A DNA stretch of 64,000 nt from Candidatus Paceibacterota bacterium (GCA_035530615.1 DATKUL010000003.1:248001-312000); one strand, 5' to 3'. Positions 56,198-63,907 are shown, numbered from the stretch's first letter. The notes: generated from the letters alone by a model not told the origin. Translations and numbers: made by a program.

Positions 56198-57369
56198 TAG
56201 TTCTCCTCTTCTATCTCTTCGCTATCAATAAAGTCATCTGGAGCATCTAGGGCCAAGTTGCTCTTCAATGTCCGAACATTATCTGAGACTTCAGGGAATG
56301 CCTTGAGTTTACTTGTGTCAGCCGAAACTCCAAGACTCACAATCTTCTTGGCAGGACTGAGCACGGTACTTTCCGCAGTCGGAATCATGTCGTTGTAAGC
56401 CTTGATGGTGCTCTTTAATCTCTCACCGACCGTGATGATTTTGGCGTGCAGGGATGCAACGTTTTTAAGGAAAGTCCCCGCCAATTCTTGGATCTCTGTC
56501 GCACTTTGAGCCAATCGGTTGCGACTAAAGATGTATCCGACAGTGCGTAAAAGAGCCATCATCGTCGTTGGTGTAGCGATCGTGACACCTTTTGCGAAGG
56601 CTTTCTCCAGGAGGCGACTGTCCACTCGCAATGCTTCAGTGAGGATGGATTCAAATGGCGCAAAGAGAACAACGAAATTGGGTGAGGAGTCTTTTTCTGC
56701 ATATCCACGTTTAGCTAATGCATCCACGTGTTTCAGCAAATCCTTAGCATGCGCCACGATGAGTTCTTCACGTAGCACTTCGTCATCGGTATCGAAGGCC
56801 TCGAGAATTCTTTCAAATGGAAACTTGGAGTCGATAAAGAGGAGACTCGAGCCTGGTAAAGCGATCGTGACATCCGGAATCCCAATCTTCTCTGAATCAG
56901 TGCCCGTTGATTTCTGACGGGTGAAGTGCTCGTTCTCAATGAGTCCTGCGTTTTCGAGAAGTTGTTCGAGTTGAGCTTCACCGAATTTTCCACGTGTCTG
57001 TGAACTCGAAAGCGCTCCGGCAATTTTTGTTGTTTCATCAAGGAGAGATTTGTTGGTACTCGCCATGTTTGTCAGGTCTTTGCGAATATCTTGCTCGGCG
57101 GCGATCCGACTTCTATCGGCTTCGCGTGCCTGGGCCGAGAGGGTCTCAACAGATTTCTTCATCGCCTCGAGTTCGGTAGCCAGACGGGTGGTCTCAGTCT
57201 GGGCTCCTTGCATTGTTGCGATCTGTCTCTCGAGTACCAGGATTGATCCTTTGGCGGCCACGAGTTCGGCCTGGGCACCCGCGCTGCGGGTCTTTGCCAG
57301 TAGAAATCCAATGCCCAGCCCGAGAAGCAGGCCCAGAATGCCCAAGGTCACGCCTAAAGAAATGCTCAT
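56197..57369 (-). CDS. rmuC: DNA recombination protein RmuC homologue
   Basis: RmuC limits DNA inversions at short repeats in E. coli and has a PD-(D/E)XK-like nuclease core. The 390-residue protein has an N-terminal membrane helix (residues 5-24), a coiled coil to about residue 110, then the core GKFGEAQLEQLLENAGL, PDVTIALPGSSLLFIDSKFPFE and VVLFAPFESILTEALR. The acidic C-terminus is Glu/Asp-rich. It is upstream of the small membrane protein and divergent from ychF, with 51 bases between starts. Confidence 0.93.
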   Translation of the reverse strand: MSISLGVTLGILGLLLGLGIGFLLAKTRSAGAQAELVAAKGSILVLERQIATMQGAQTETTRLATELEAMKKSVETLSAQAREADRSRIAAEQDIRKDLTNMASTNKSLLDETTKIAGALSSSQTRGKFGEAQLEQLLENAGLIENEHFTRQKSTGTDSEKIGIPDVTIALPGSSLLFIDSKFPFERILEAFDTDDEVLREELIVAHAKDLLKHVDALAKRGYAEKDSSPNFVVLFAPFESILTEALRVDSRLLEKAFAKGVTIATPTTMMALLRTVGYIFSRNRLAQSATEIQELAGTFLKNVASLHAKIITVGERLKSTIKAYNDMIPTAESTVLSPAKKIVSLGVSADTSKLKAFPEVSDNVRTLKSNLALDAPDDFIDSEEIEEEN

Positions 57370-57420
57370 GGGCCTATCGTGGCAGGAACCACTGACGAAG
57401 CCCCGTAGGCTCTACTCCTT

Positions 57421-58494
57421 GTGAGCCTCTCTATCGGAATTGTCGGAATGCCCAACGTGGGCAAGTCCACCCTTTTTAATGCCCTGACCAAGAACAATGT
57501 CCTGGCGGCGAACTACCCATTTGCCACGATCGAGCCCAACGTGGGGGTCGTAGGCGTCCCAGATCCTCGTTTGGCGAAGTTGGCCGCGATCTTCGGCTCC
57601 CAGAAACTCCTGCCTGCCGTGGTCTCTTTCGTGGATATCGCGGGGATCGTCAAGGGTGCCTCCGAAGGCGCCGGTCTTGGAAATCAATTCCTGGCAAATA
57701 TCCGCGAGACCGATGCCATCTGCCAGGTCATCCGCGTTTTTGATGATGGCGATGTCATCCACGTCGAAGGTCGGGTCGATCCGGCCAGCGACATGGAGAT
57801 CATCAATACAGAATTAGCGCTCGCCGATCTTCAAACCATCGAAAAGGCCCTTCCGCGTATCGAGAAGGAAGCGCGCACAAATAAGGAACGCCAGTCTGTA
57901 GTCGATGCAGTCAAGGAAGCCGAGAAAGTTCTCAACTCTGGCAAGCCACTTTCCAGTAGTGGCGTGGATCTTGAGGCGCTCGCCGAACTGCACTTGATGA
58001 CTGCCAAACCATTTCTTTATGTTTTCAATGTTGATGCAGCGGAGTTGGCAGATCCCGCACTTCGCGAGAAGTTGGCAGCACTGGTTGCTCCAGCCGAAGC
58101 GATCTTCTTAGATGCAAAGACTGAAGCAGAACTCGCCGAACTCAGTGATGAGGACGCACTCGAACTTCTCAATTCAATTGGGTTGAGTGAGCCAGGACTT
58201 GCAACTCTGGCACACGTTGGATTTCGAACACTTGGGCTACAGACCTACTTAACTGCCGGTCCAAAAGAAGCACGCGCATGGACGATCCACGTGGGAGATA
58301 CTGCACCGGTTGCTGCCGGAGTCATTCATACTGATTTCCAAAAGGGGTTTATTAAAGCCGAGGTTGTTTCCTTCGATGATCTTGTTGCGGCCGGTTCTAT
58401 GACAGAAGCGAAAGCGCGCGGAAAAGTGCGCATGGAAGGCAAGGAATACGTCATGCACGATGGCGACGTCGTGGAGTTTAGATTCAACGTTTAA
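57421..58494 (+). CDS. ychF: YchF/Obg-like ATPase
   Basis: YchF (OLA1) is a ribosome-associated P-loop ATPase of the TRAFAC class linked to stress control. The 357-residue protein starts at GTG (57421) with [22 protein letters not shown], then [30 protein letters not shown] and the adenine-favouring NVDAAE in place of NKxD. The C-terminal TGS domain reads [19 protein letters not shown] and ends RFNV. Third positions look richer in G and C than those of the surrounding genes, as for a well expressed gene. Confidence 0.96.
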   Translation: MSLSIGIVGMPNVGKSTLFNALTKNNVLAANYPFATIEPNVGVVGVPDPRLAKLAAIFGSQKLLPAVVSFVDIAGIVKGASEGAGLGNQFLANIRETDAICQVIRVFDDGDVIHVEGRVDPASDMEIINTELALADLQTIEKALPRIEKEARTNKERQSVVDAVKEAEKVLNSGKPLSSSGVDLEALAELHLMTAKPFLYVFNVDAAELADPALREKLAALVAPAEAIFLDAKTEAELAELSDEDALELLNSIGLSEPGLATLAHVGFRTLGLQTYLTAGPKEARAWTIHVGDTAPVAAGVIHTDFQKGFIKAEVVSFDDLVAAGSMTEAKARGKVRMEGKEYVMHDGDVVEFRFNV

Positions 58495-58528
58495 TACATT
58501 TTCGACAAACCAGCGGAAGTTGGAATAA

Positions 58529-58560
58529 GAAGAGCCTTGGGATTTCTCCCAAGGCTCTTC
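58529..58560. terminator. Bidirectional terminator hairpin of ychF and RNA element A
   Basis: GAAGAGCCTTGGG (58529-58541) and its exact complement (58548-58560) give a 13-bp stem with a six-base loop, 34 bases after the ychF stop. On the minus strand it is followed by TTATTCC and ends RNA element A; on the plus strand it can end ychF, though CCTGTC follows. Confidence 0.75.
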
Positions 58561-58572
58561 CCTGTCGCGACC

Positions 58573-58687
58573 CCAAGGCAGAGCGCTTGTTTAAGGAGTT
58601 ACGCCTTTCTCCGCGCTTCACCGTTTCCTTGTAAACATCAAGGCGAGGGAACTATGGCATAAATACGCGTTACTCGGAGTAACAATT
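58573..58687 (-). ncRNA. Candidate structured RNA element, copy A
   Basis: This 115-nt block is about three-quarters identical to copy B at 59068-59181. No protein frame is shared. In plus-strand terms the conserved stems are GGAG/CTCC (58595-58598 with 58609-58612), GTTT-CCTTG/CAAGG-GAAC (58623-58631 with 58639-58652) and GTTACT-CGG-AGTAAC (58669-58683). The invariant core ACTATGGCATA lies between the last two. On the minus strand a terminator hairpin follows at once, so that strand is favoured for the transcript. Family and role are unknown. Confidence 0.5.
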
Positions 58688-58774
58688 GATTGAACCCGAG
58701 CAGGCGCAGTCATGGTCGCATTGTGGAGGGGCTCACATAAGCCGCCTTGCCGAAGGCTTTCTGCGCACAGAATA

Positions 58775-58804
58775 AAGGACCCCGAGGGGCACCTCGAGGT
58801 CCTT
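58775..58804 (-). terminator. Terminator downstream of the tRNA-like gene
   Basis: On the minus strand AAGGACCTCGAGG and CCTCGGGGTCCTT form a 13-position stem with one C-A mismatch and a four-base loop, followed by TATTCTG. It lies 64 bases beyond the 3' end of the tRNA-like gene and resembles the hairpin after RNA element B in stem sequence. Confidence 0.7.
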
Positions 58805-58868
58805 GCTCAACTTCCCTAACTTCTAGATCGATACCAATAGATCAGTCTTGAGAATTTGAGGCTGCGGA

Positions 58869-58940
58869 GTTGCCGACGGGAATCGAACCCGCCCCGGCAA
58901 CTTGGTGAAAGTTGCAATGCGATCACTACACCACGGCAAC
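58869..58940 (-). tRNA. tRNA-like gene with abnormal anticodon arm (probable tRNA pseudogene; Glu or Val)
   Basis: The acceptor arms GTTGCCG and CGGCAAC pair perfectly and the T arm GCGGG-TTCGATT-CCCGT is regular, so this is of tRNA origin. The anticodon arm is odd. With a CAACT/AGTTG stem the loop TTCACCA reads CAC (Val), but then base 37 is C and the D stem fails. With GCAAC/GTTGC the D stem (GTGT/GCAT) forms, but the loop TTTCACCAA has nine bases and would hold TTC (Glu). The D loop lacks the usual GG. The discriminator is T and no CCA is encoded. Confidence 0.7.
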
Positions 58941-59025
58941 ACCGCGCGCTAAGAATCGAGCAAATTGTCAGCGCGGCCGTAAGACATGACCACTCCTGTG
59001 CGTGCATCGTTAGTGTGTAGAAAGA

Positions 59026-59056
59026 CGAAAGACCTCGATAATCTCGAGGCCTTTCG
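59026..59056 (-). terminator. Terminator of RNA element B
   Basis: CGAAAGaCCTCGA (59026-59038) and TCGAGGcCTTTCG (59044-59056) form a 13-position stem with one mismatch. On the minus strand TCTTTCT follows, making it a good intrinsic terminator for element B 11 bases upstream. Confidence 0.75.
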
Positions 59057-59067
59057 TTTCGGCAACT

Positions 59068-59181
59068 CCAAGGCTGAAAGCGTTTTAAGTGGAGTAACCA
59101 ACTCCGGCACTCAACCATTTCCTCGACAAAATCGAGGCGGGGAAACTATGGCATATATTCACGCTACTCGGAGTAACAATT
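59068..59181 (-). ncRNA. Candidate structured RNA element, copy B
   Basis: This 114-nt block is the paralogue of copy A. The GGAG/CTCC stem is at 59091-59094 and 59102-59105. The central hairpin is CCTCG/CGAGG (59121-59125 with 59133-59137), where one T-A pair of copy A is replaced by C-G, a compensating change. The outer TTT/AAA turns a T-G pair of copy A into T-A. The hairpin near 59163-59177 has one mismatch. ACTATGGCATA is unchanged. The homology runs from CCAAGGC to AACAATT. A terminator follows on the minus strand. Confidence 0.5.
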
Positions 59182-59291
59182 TTCCGAACGGTTAGATAGG
59201 TGCATTTACGACTAGCGGGATTCCCTAGCCATTGCCATAGGCAACGCTTTCGATCAAGCCAAACGCTGAAGAAAGATGTGAAAGTGTGACC

Positions 59292-59978
59292 TTACTTGAT
59301 TATCTTCTTCAAAATATGCGGGAGTTCAGACATGTGGTCAATAACATGCATGCCAGCGAACTCAAGTTGCTCTCGTGGAGTAACTCCGCCCGCATAGGCA
59401 ATTACTTTCATGTTTGCAGCAAGCGCTGCTTGAACACCAGCCACACTATCCTCAACAACAACACATTCAGACGGCTCATACCCCAGAGTCGACGCTGCGT
59501 GGATGAATAGATTTGGTGCAGGTTTCCCAAGTGCAACCTCTGAGGCGCTAAATATGCGACCTTCAAATCGTGTCAAGAGTCCAGTTAGTCCTAGCGTAAA
59601 GCGCATCTTCTCGTGACTCCCATTGGAAGCCACACATGAGGGAATCTTGATCAAGTCGAGGGCATCAACAATTCCAGCAACAGGACGAAGATCTCGAAGC
59701 ATCGCCTCCCGATAAAGGTGTTGGTACGAATCTTCCCAATCGTCGGGCAATTTATAGCCGATATGTTTCTCGACAACAGTAAGAAAGTGACCGTGAGAAC
59801 GACCAACGAATCTCTCGATAATCTCGTCTTGTTCGATCTGCCACCCTAGATCGGCCAGAACAATCTCATCGACTGCTATTGAGATTACCTCGCTATCAAC
59901 AAGTACGCCATCGCAATCGAAAATGACAAGGCCTGGCATACCTGCGGGGAACTTCGAAGGATCGCGATCTTGGGTCAC
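59292..59978 (-). CDS. HAD-family phosphatase (beta-phosphoglucomutase/phosphatase-like)
   Basis: The 228-residue protein has HAD motif I as VIFDCDGVLVDSEV (nucleophile Asp and acid/base Asp), motif II as the Ser of CVASNGSHEK, motif III Lys in GKPAPNLFIHAA and motif IV as CVVVEDSVAGVQAA. The small helical cap between I and II marks subfamily IA, which covers sugar-phosphate phosphatases and phosphomutases. The GTG at 59978 is the first start; an ATG at 59939 just before PGLVIFDCDG is equally possible. The substrate is unknown. Confidence 0.9.
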   Translation of the reverse strand: MTQDRDPSKFPAGMPGLVIFDCDGVLVDSEVISIAVDEIVLADLGWQIEQDEIIERFVGRSHGHFLTVVEKHIGYKLPDDWEDSYQHLYREAMLRDLRPVAGIVDALDLIKIPSCVASNGSHEKMRFTLGLTGLLTRFEGRIFSASEVALGKPAPNLFIHAASTLGYEPSECVVVEDSVAGVQAALAANMKVIAYAGGVTPREQLEFAGMHVIDHMSELPHILKKIIK

Positions 59979-60027
59979 GAGGTGAATCTACTGCACGAGA
60001 TAAGAGATTGATTCGAACGAACTCCTG

Positions 60028-60390
60028 CTACTCCCACCAGAGGACTTCGCCTAGCAGTAGGAAGAGAAGCATGGTGGGAAATGCTAGTAGTGGAAGCCAG
60101 AGCCATGCTGACTGCTCGCGCTTGATCTTTGCGGTGATCGCGAGCACGAATGCCGCGAACGAAGCAATCAAGCCGCCGATCAATGCAATCGCGCCGAGGA
60201 GTCCGATCCAGTTGTCGGAGATTGCGTCGGATCCTCCGCTGGAAAATGCCACAATAAATATGGCGCCAGTCACCGCAAGCACCACTGCGACTACTGTCGT
60301 AACGCCAACTGCACACCGACTTAGGCGACTAGTTGTATTCGTGCCGCTCGCCGAATTTCGGGAACGAATCGAAACGGGATCACCTGTCAT
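60028..60390 (-). CDS. Small membrane protein of unknown function
   Basis: The 120-residue protein begins at the ATG 60390, behind GAGGTGAG; the frame remains open to 60552, but the extra part is hydrophilic and lacks a ribosome site. Three hydrophobic segments are visible at about residues 26-50, 60-85 and 95-115, with a basic AKIKREQ loop between the second and third. It resembles small DUF4190-like membrane proteins in layout only; no family is claimed. It lies 50 nt upstream of the HAD gene. Confidence 0.7.
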   Translation of the reverse strand: MTGDPVSIRSRNSASGTNTTSRLSRCAVGVTTVVAVVLAVTGAIFIVAFSSGGSDAISDNWIGLLGAIALIGGLIASFAAFVLAITAKIKREQSAWLWLPLLAFPTMLLFLLLGEVLWWE

Positions 60391-60520
60391 TGAACTCACC
60401 TCTTTCGCGAACCCTCCGCGAGGCGCTGACGGCCTCTGTGAGAGCCTGTTTTCAGTCTCCTCTCGAACATAAGAGAACGCAATGGTTGGGCCGATGGAAA
60501 TAGAGCCAGACCCTGCGCGT

Positions 60521-60928
60521 TTACCGTATTCCCGTGTCGCAATTAATGACAACGCTCTGTGTCTTATTTGTCGTTACTACTATCTTCAAATCAGTGCAGT
60601 AGGGAAAGGGGGTAGTGCTCTTGGCTCGCAGCACGTATTTTCCTGGATCGATTGAAAAAGTTATTTTTCCGGATGAATCTGTCTCATAATTTTTGTAAGG
60701 ACTATTTGTTTGCGCATCCAAGATCGTAATCTTGGTTTCATATGGCTTGGGAGCACAGGCAGGATCAGGCGGATTTCGCTCAACCGGACAAGTTGGCGAG
60801 AGAAGTACTTGGACATGAACAATCCCCATCTCGACCTTGGACCTTGAATCTTGAGGTTCGTAAAAGAGAATGGCAGATATAACCGACGTGAGAACAATTA
60901 CCGCTACCAATATGAATCTTCTTCTCAC
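60521..60928 (-). CDS. Secreted/anchored beta-sandwich protein (carboxypeptidase-regulatory-like)
   Basis: The 135-residue protein starts with GTG (60928) directly after the TGA of a frameshifted upstream frame. It has one N-terminal membrane segment (about residues 5-22). Next come CPVERNPPDPACAPKPY, with two Cys, and a small Ig/prealbumin-like sandwich marked by DSSGKITFSIDPGKYVLRA. A second Cys pair lies in PYCTDL and VINCDTG. Proteins with this CPV...DPAC segment are extracytoplasmic in other bacteria (recalled). No enzymatic role is apparent. Confidence 0.72.
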   Translation of the reverse strand: MRRRFILVAVIVLTSVISAILFYEPQDSRSKVEMGIVHVQVLLSPTCPVERNPPDPACAPKPYETKITILDAQTNSPYKNYETDSSGKITFSIDPGKYVLRAKSTTPFPYCTDLKIVVTTNKTQSVVINCDTGIR

Positions 60929-61239
60929 TCAATGATTATCCATCTTGCTAGCCCACGCAGCCAATGTTGCCGCCTCTTTATCCGCACTAATTCCTGGTGC
61001 TGTCATTCGTTCGTTCAACTCCGGTGCACTTCCTTCTTGCATTGCCCCCCACGTATCAGCAACAGTCTCAATTAGCGGTCGACAAGCATCCAGTAAATCC
61101 GACATCGTCGCGTGGTTAACCCTGCTCTGGCTAATAACGAAGCGTCAGATCCGAAGGCTTCGAGAATAGCCAACTCTGCGCCACGTTCGATCTTCTCCCA
61201 GTCGAGGGACGAATCAAGACTGATTGAAACTCTTAGTGC
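60929..61239 (-). pseudogene. Frameshifted small gene of unknown function
   Basis: Two overlapping minus-strand frames read as one protein. The first gives SLDWEKIERGAELAILEAFG and then SDASLLARAG. After the GGG run in GCAGGGTTAAC (61097 region) the sense continues in the next frame as VNHATMSDLLDACRPLIE, TVADTWGAMQEG and SADKEAATLAAWASKMDNH to a TGA at 60929. One extra base in the GGG run would restore a protein of about 103 residues. The first frame has no ATG, GTG or TTG start. The stop touches the GTG of the next gene, which suggests coupling when it was intact. A sequencing error is an alternative. Confidence 0.5.
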
Positions 61240-62363
61240 TTAAGAGTTACTCGATCTGCTGGATTCTCTGGTCCTTGAAAGAAACCGAGGCTGCCAGTGA
61301 AGAGGCAAGGATTTGTGGTTCGATATTGAGCAGACCAGATGGAGTTCTCAGGAGTCAGTCCCACATTTACAAAAATACTAGCAACCGTGGGCGATAAGTA
61401 ATTCATCATAGAAAGGCGTCTAGTGGCCTTGGCGAGCATTGCTGCCATATCAAATTTACTCATTGCAATATCGTAAGAAGAGCGCCCTGCGTTTACACCT
61501 TGAATCTCATGGTAGGCAATCTTCTGCCCTGAAGTCACAGCATCTCCTGCTTTCACTGAAAGTCCGTAAACGTGAAAGTAAGTAAAGGAGATTGCTGGAT
61601 TGGCATAGGAAATCAATTGAATTTGACTACCCGGATTGGCGTAAGTTTTGCCGGTTGTTTGTCCCGCCGACTCGTCGGCCACTCTCGACACAAATCCATC
61701 AAAGGGCGCAAAAGCGTCGGTTCTATCGTTAGCGTTCTGCTTTAGAGGAGTGATGTAATGCTTCATTGAGGAAAATTTTTCATATTGCGGATCTTTTGAG
61801 GTCACTTGACCGTCGCCAGACCCTTCCGCAAAATCATGTCCTGCACATGATCGGAACTTAGTAATTGATCCAATATCGACTGGGTTGAATGGTGATGAAG
61901 TAATGACTTCTGTCACGCCCGTATCTTTCATGCAGGTATTCAATTTATCCATCTCAGATGCCACGTTGACAGTCGAATCTTGTGAGCCGAGAGATGCTCC
62001 AAACTTGAGAATCAGAGCCACGCAGTCGGCGCTTATCAAACCGGCAACCTTAATCGCAGTGGCTGTTGGCGTAGGAGTTGGAGATGGGCTTTCGGTAGCC
62101 GTTGCGCTTGGAGTTGCGCTTGGAGTTACTTTCGGTGGCGAAGGCAGTTTGGCTTTTACTGGTGCAACTTTCCAAAGTAACTTTTTACCGTACTTGACGC
62201 AGACAAGTTTTTGGCCTGTCTTGGTTACACCGGTTCGACCAACTTTGCTACATATTTGACTAGCCTTGGCAATTGTCGCAGCAGAGGTGGTTGTCATCTG
62301 AACAGCAAGGACGGTACCGATAAGGGCGACTGTAAATATTTGGATTCGTGGTCCACGGTTCAT
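61233..62363 (-). CDS. Secreted M23-like protein with actinobacterial Cys repeat and PT-rich linker
   Basis: From the ATG at 62363 (behind GGAGAG) the protein has 376 residues; the frame is open to 62702, but that part belongs to a decayed gene. It has a signal peptide ending near TSAATIA, a short Cys repeat (ICSKVGRTG to KLVCVKYG) common in planktonic actinobacterial surface proteins (recalled), a Pro/Thr/Ser linker at about 70-95 and a C-terminal region. DAFAPFDGFVSRV, YFHVYGLSVKAGDAVTSGQK and IAYHE resemble a LytM/M23 peptidase fold, but the catalytic HxH is not clear, so it may only bind cell wall. Confidence 0.75.
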   Translation of the reverse strand: MNRGPRIQIFTVALIGTVLAVQMTTTSAATIAKASQICSKVGRTGVTKTGQKLVCVKYGKKLLWKVAPVKAKLPSPPKVTPSATPSATATESPSPTPTPTATAIKVAGLISADCVALILKFGASLGSQDSTVNVASEMDKLNTCMKDTGVTEVITSSPFNPVDIGSITKFRSCAGHDFAEGSGDGQVTSKDPQYEKFSSMKHYITPLKQNANDRTDAFAPFDGFVSRVADESAGQTTGKTYANPGSQIQLISYANPAISFTYFHVYGLSVKAGDAVTSGQKIAYHEIQGVNAGRSSYDIAMSKFDMAAMLAKATRRLSMMNYLSPTVASIFVNVGLTPENSIWSAQYRTTNPCLFTGSLGFFQGPENPADRVTLKH

Positions 62364-62470
62364 GAACTCTCCAATGTTCTGTTTTATACCATTCTCCACT
62401 GGATTCGAATCTACCATGCCTGTTGCAAAAAGCGTGGGTTTCAAGATTATGAATTGCCTCCGTTGTATGT

Positions 62471-62784
62471 AGATAGCGATAAATTTTTCGGATGAAATCG
62501 CTCTTTCGTTAGTCGAATTGCTTGCCGACGTGATACTCGATGGTGGGTCAATAGGTTCTCTCGCCAATGCGACAGATATTGAGTTAATCGATTTCGATAT
62601 AAGAGAGCGGTGCCCCGTCCCAGAACACGCCAAGTTTTGAACCTGTGGCGATTGCTTTTGCAACCTGCTGCCTGCCTGACTCTCCCCACTTGAGGAGGCC
62701 ATCCAAATTGAAAATGAATCCGTACACCTGTCGAACTTCTAGATCACTTGGCACATCGGATTCGATCCACTCATGTGTAGTCAC
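62471..62784 (-). pseudogene. Degenerate Nudix hydrolase gene
   Basis: The GTG at 62784, behind AAGGA, begins a frame reading THEWIESDVPSDLEVRQVYG then FIFNLDGLLKWGESGRQ, the usual first half of small Nudix enzymes, and stops at 62584. In the next frame NLACSGTGHRSLI, SKSINSISVALARE and PIDPPSSITSASN follow the spacing of a Nudix box, but the box's second Gly, first Glu and final EE are replaced. A frameshift plus loss of catalytic residues points to decay. The match is by eye only. Confidence 0.45.
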
Positions 62785-63091
62785 ATCCGATCATCCTTCC
62801 AAGTTGATGAACCAAAGGAGGACATCAGACATTTATTCAATCCCCAAGTCGATTGGAGCCTCGGGCAATCCGTTGAGAATCAAATCTCCATATAACGATG
62901 CAAGTTGGCGGGGCGTCATAATTTCTGACGTGGTATCCAGCGCGCGCTGTGTGACGGACTTGAGGTTCGATGTTCACTTTTCGTATTGTGCCGTCATGGT
63001 GCGCCTGTGGCAATAAACGTCATTTTGACCAAATAGTTAGGGACTCGACTTAGGCACGCTAGGGTGGCCGGAGAACGTTGGGCAGATCACT
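62785..63091. other. Gene-poor stretch with one short protein-like remnant
   Basis: On the minus strand a frame of 47 codons (62973 to 62833) between two stops reads KSVTQRALDTTSEI, then MTPRQLASLYGDLILNG and LPEAPIDLGIE. It has protein-like composition, but its only ATG (28 codons) lacks a ribosome site. It could be the end of a lost gene. Nothing else was recognised here. Confidence 0.3.
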
Positions 63092-63502
63092 TTAGAAATC
63101 TAGACGCTCCACTGCCTGCTTGGTGATGTTGCTTATCAACTCAAAATCCTTATCAACATGCAGAACTATGAGTTCACATTTTTCTGCTGTTGCGGCAACT
63201 AAGAGGTCTGGAATTGAGGGAGCTCTATGTTGTCCAAGGTCCGCTAATTGTTGGAGAACATCCCAGGCTCTCTCCTCAATAGTTGGCGAAAGTTTTTCAA
63301 TCCGCATTTTTGAAAGTGGAAGGCTTGCAAAAGATGTGAGAAGTTCATTTGCCGATCTTGCTGAATAACCAATTTCGAGGCGGGTAATTGAAGAGAGATG
63401 GACTTGGCCAGCATCAATTCGCGATGCCCAGAGTTGGGCATCGGGCGTAGTTGCCAGACGAACGAGGGCTGATTTATCTATCAACCAACCGGTTATCGCC
63501 AC
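63092..63502 (-). CDS. vapC: VapC-type PIN-domain toxin
   Basis: The 136-residue PIN-domain ribonuclease has the acidic quartet at Asp9 (WLIDKSA), Glu43 (TRLEIGYS), Asp99 (SIPDLLVAA) and Asp117 or Asp119 (VDKDFE). Length and motif spacing are those of VapC toxins, which cut tRNA or rRNA. It overlaps the antitoxin gene by ten bases, the usual coupling. No truncation is seen, so it should be active if expressed alone. Confidence 0.93.
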   Translation of the reverse strand: MAITGWLIDKSALVRLATTPDAQLWASRIDAGQVHLSSITRLEIGYSARSANELLTSFASLPLSKMRIEKLSPTIEERAWDVLQQLADLGQHRAPSIPDLLVAATAEKCELIVLHVDKDFELISNITKQAVERLDF

Positions 63503-63714
63503 GCATTCTCCATCACCTGTTCATTCGAAAGGTCTGGGAGCAACACAAGAAGAGAGGCTAGATGCTTCTCCGTAACTGACTCCGTGCCCATACGAACTTC
63601 CTGCGTCAGTGTGCGACGTACGTATTCAACGCGCGAAAGACCAAGTAATGCGGCCTTATTTTCTAATGCTGCCATTACCTCTGGAGTTAAATCTCTAATA
63701 AGTAAATCTGCCAT
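63493..63714 (-). CDS. vapB: VapB-type (FitA/ribbon-helix-helix) antitoxin
   Basis: The 73-residue protein begins MADLLIRDLTPEVMAALENKA, a ribbon-helix-helix of the FitA/Arc type in which the first strand binds operator DNA. SRVEYVRRTLTQEV completes the motif, and the C-terminal part, ending NEQVMENAWR, should wrap the toxin's active site. GGAGG precedes the ATG. It is first in the two-gene unit. Confidence 0.92.
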   Translation of the reverse strand: MADLLIRDLTPEVMAALENKAALLGLSRVEYVRRTLTQEVRMGTESVTEKHLASLLVLLPDLSNEQVMENAWR

Positions 63715-63724
63715 TTCAACCTCC

Positions 63725-63742
63725 TGATATCAGATGATATCA
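63725..63742. promoter_or_regulatory. Double palindrome operator of vapBC
   Basis: Two copies of the palindrome TGATATCA stand at 63725-63732 and 63735-63742, two bases apart and ten bases before the vapB ATG. Paired half-sites close to the start are typical of autoregulation by a VapBC complex. Confidence 0.75.
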
Positions 63743-63907
63743 TAGGCACGTACAACCAGCGAGGGTCATGGCAGGGCAAGAACTCCAGGGTGTGTACTAA
63801 CTACCGTGTGCGCCCGAAGGGAAGATACTGGGCGCCGAGAATCCACCTTCTCGTTGATCGGATAGCGGAGCATGAGTTCTCGAAAGATCTTACGTCTGAC
63901 ATAGGAA
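63743..63907. other. Intergenic region upstream of vapBC
   Basis: No gene, tRNA or clear repeat is seen here. It must hold the vapBC promoter on the minus strand; no convincing -35/-10 pair was identified. Confidence 0.4.

Noticed and set aside
58986-59195. 69-codon plus-strand frame over RNA element B
   Set aside because: The frame is not kept in copy A, where ATGGCATAA stops at once, while RNA pairing is kept; no ribosome site is seen.
60945-61169. 74-codon plus-strand frame
   Set aside because: The opposite strand carries the better protein-like frames of the frameshifted gene.
62645-63016. 123-codon plus-strand frame
   Set aside because: It is antisense to the Nudix remnant, has no Shine-Dalgarno and its composition is not protein-like.
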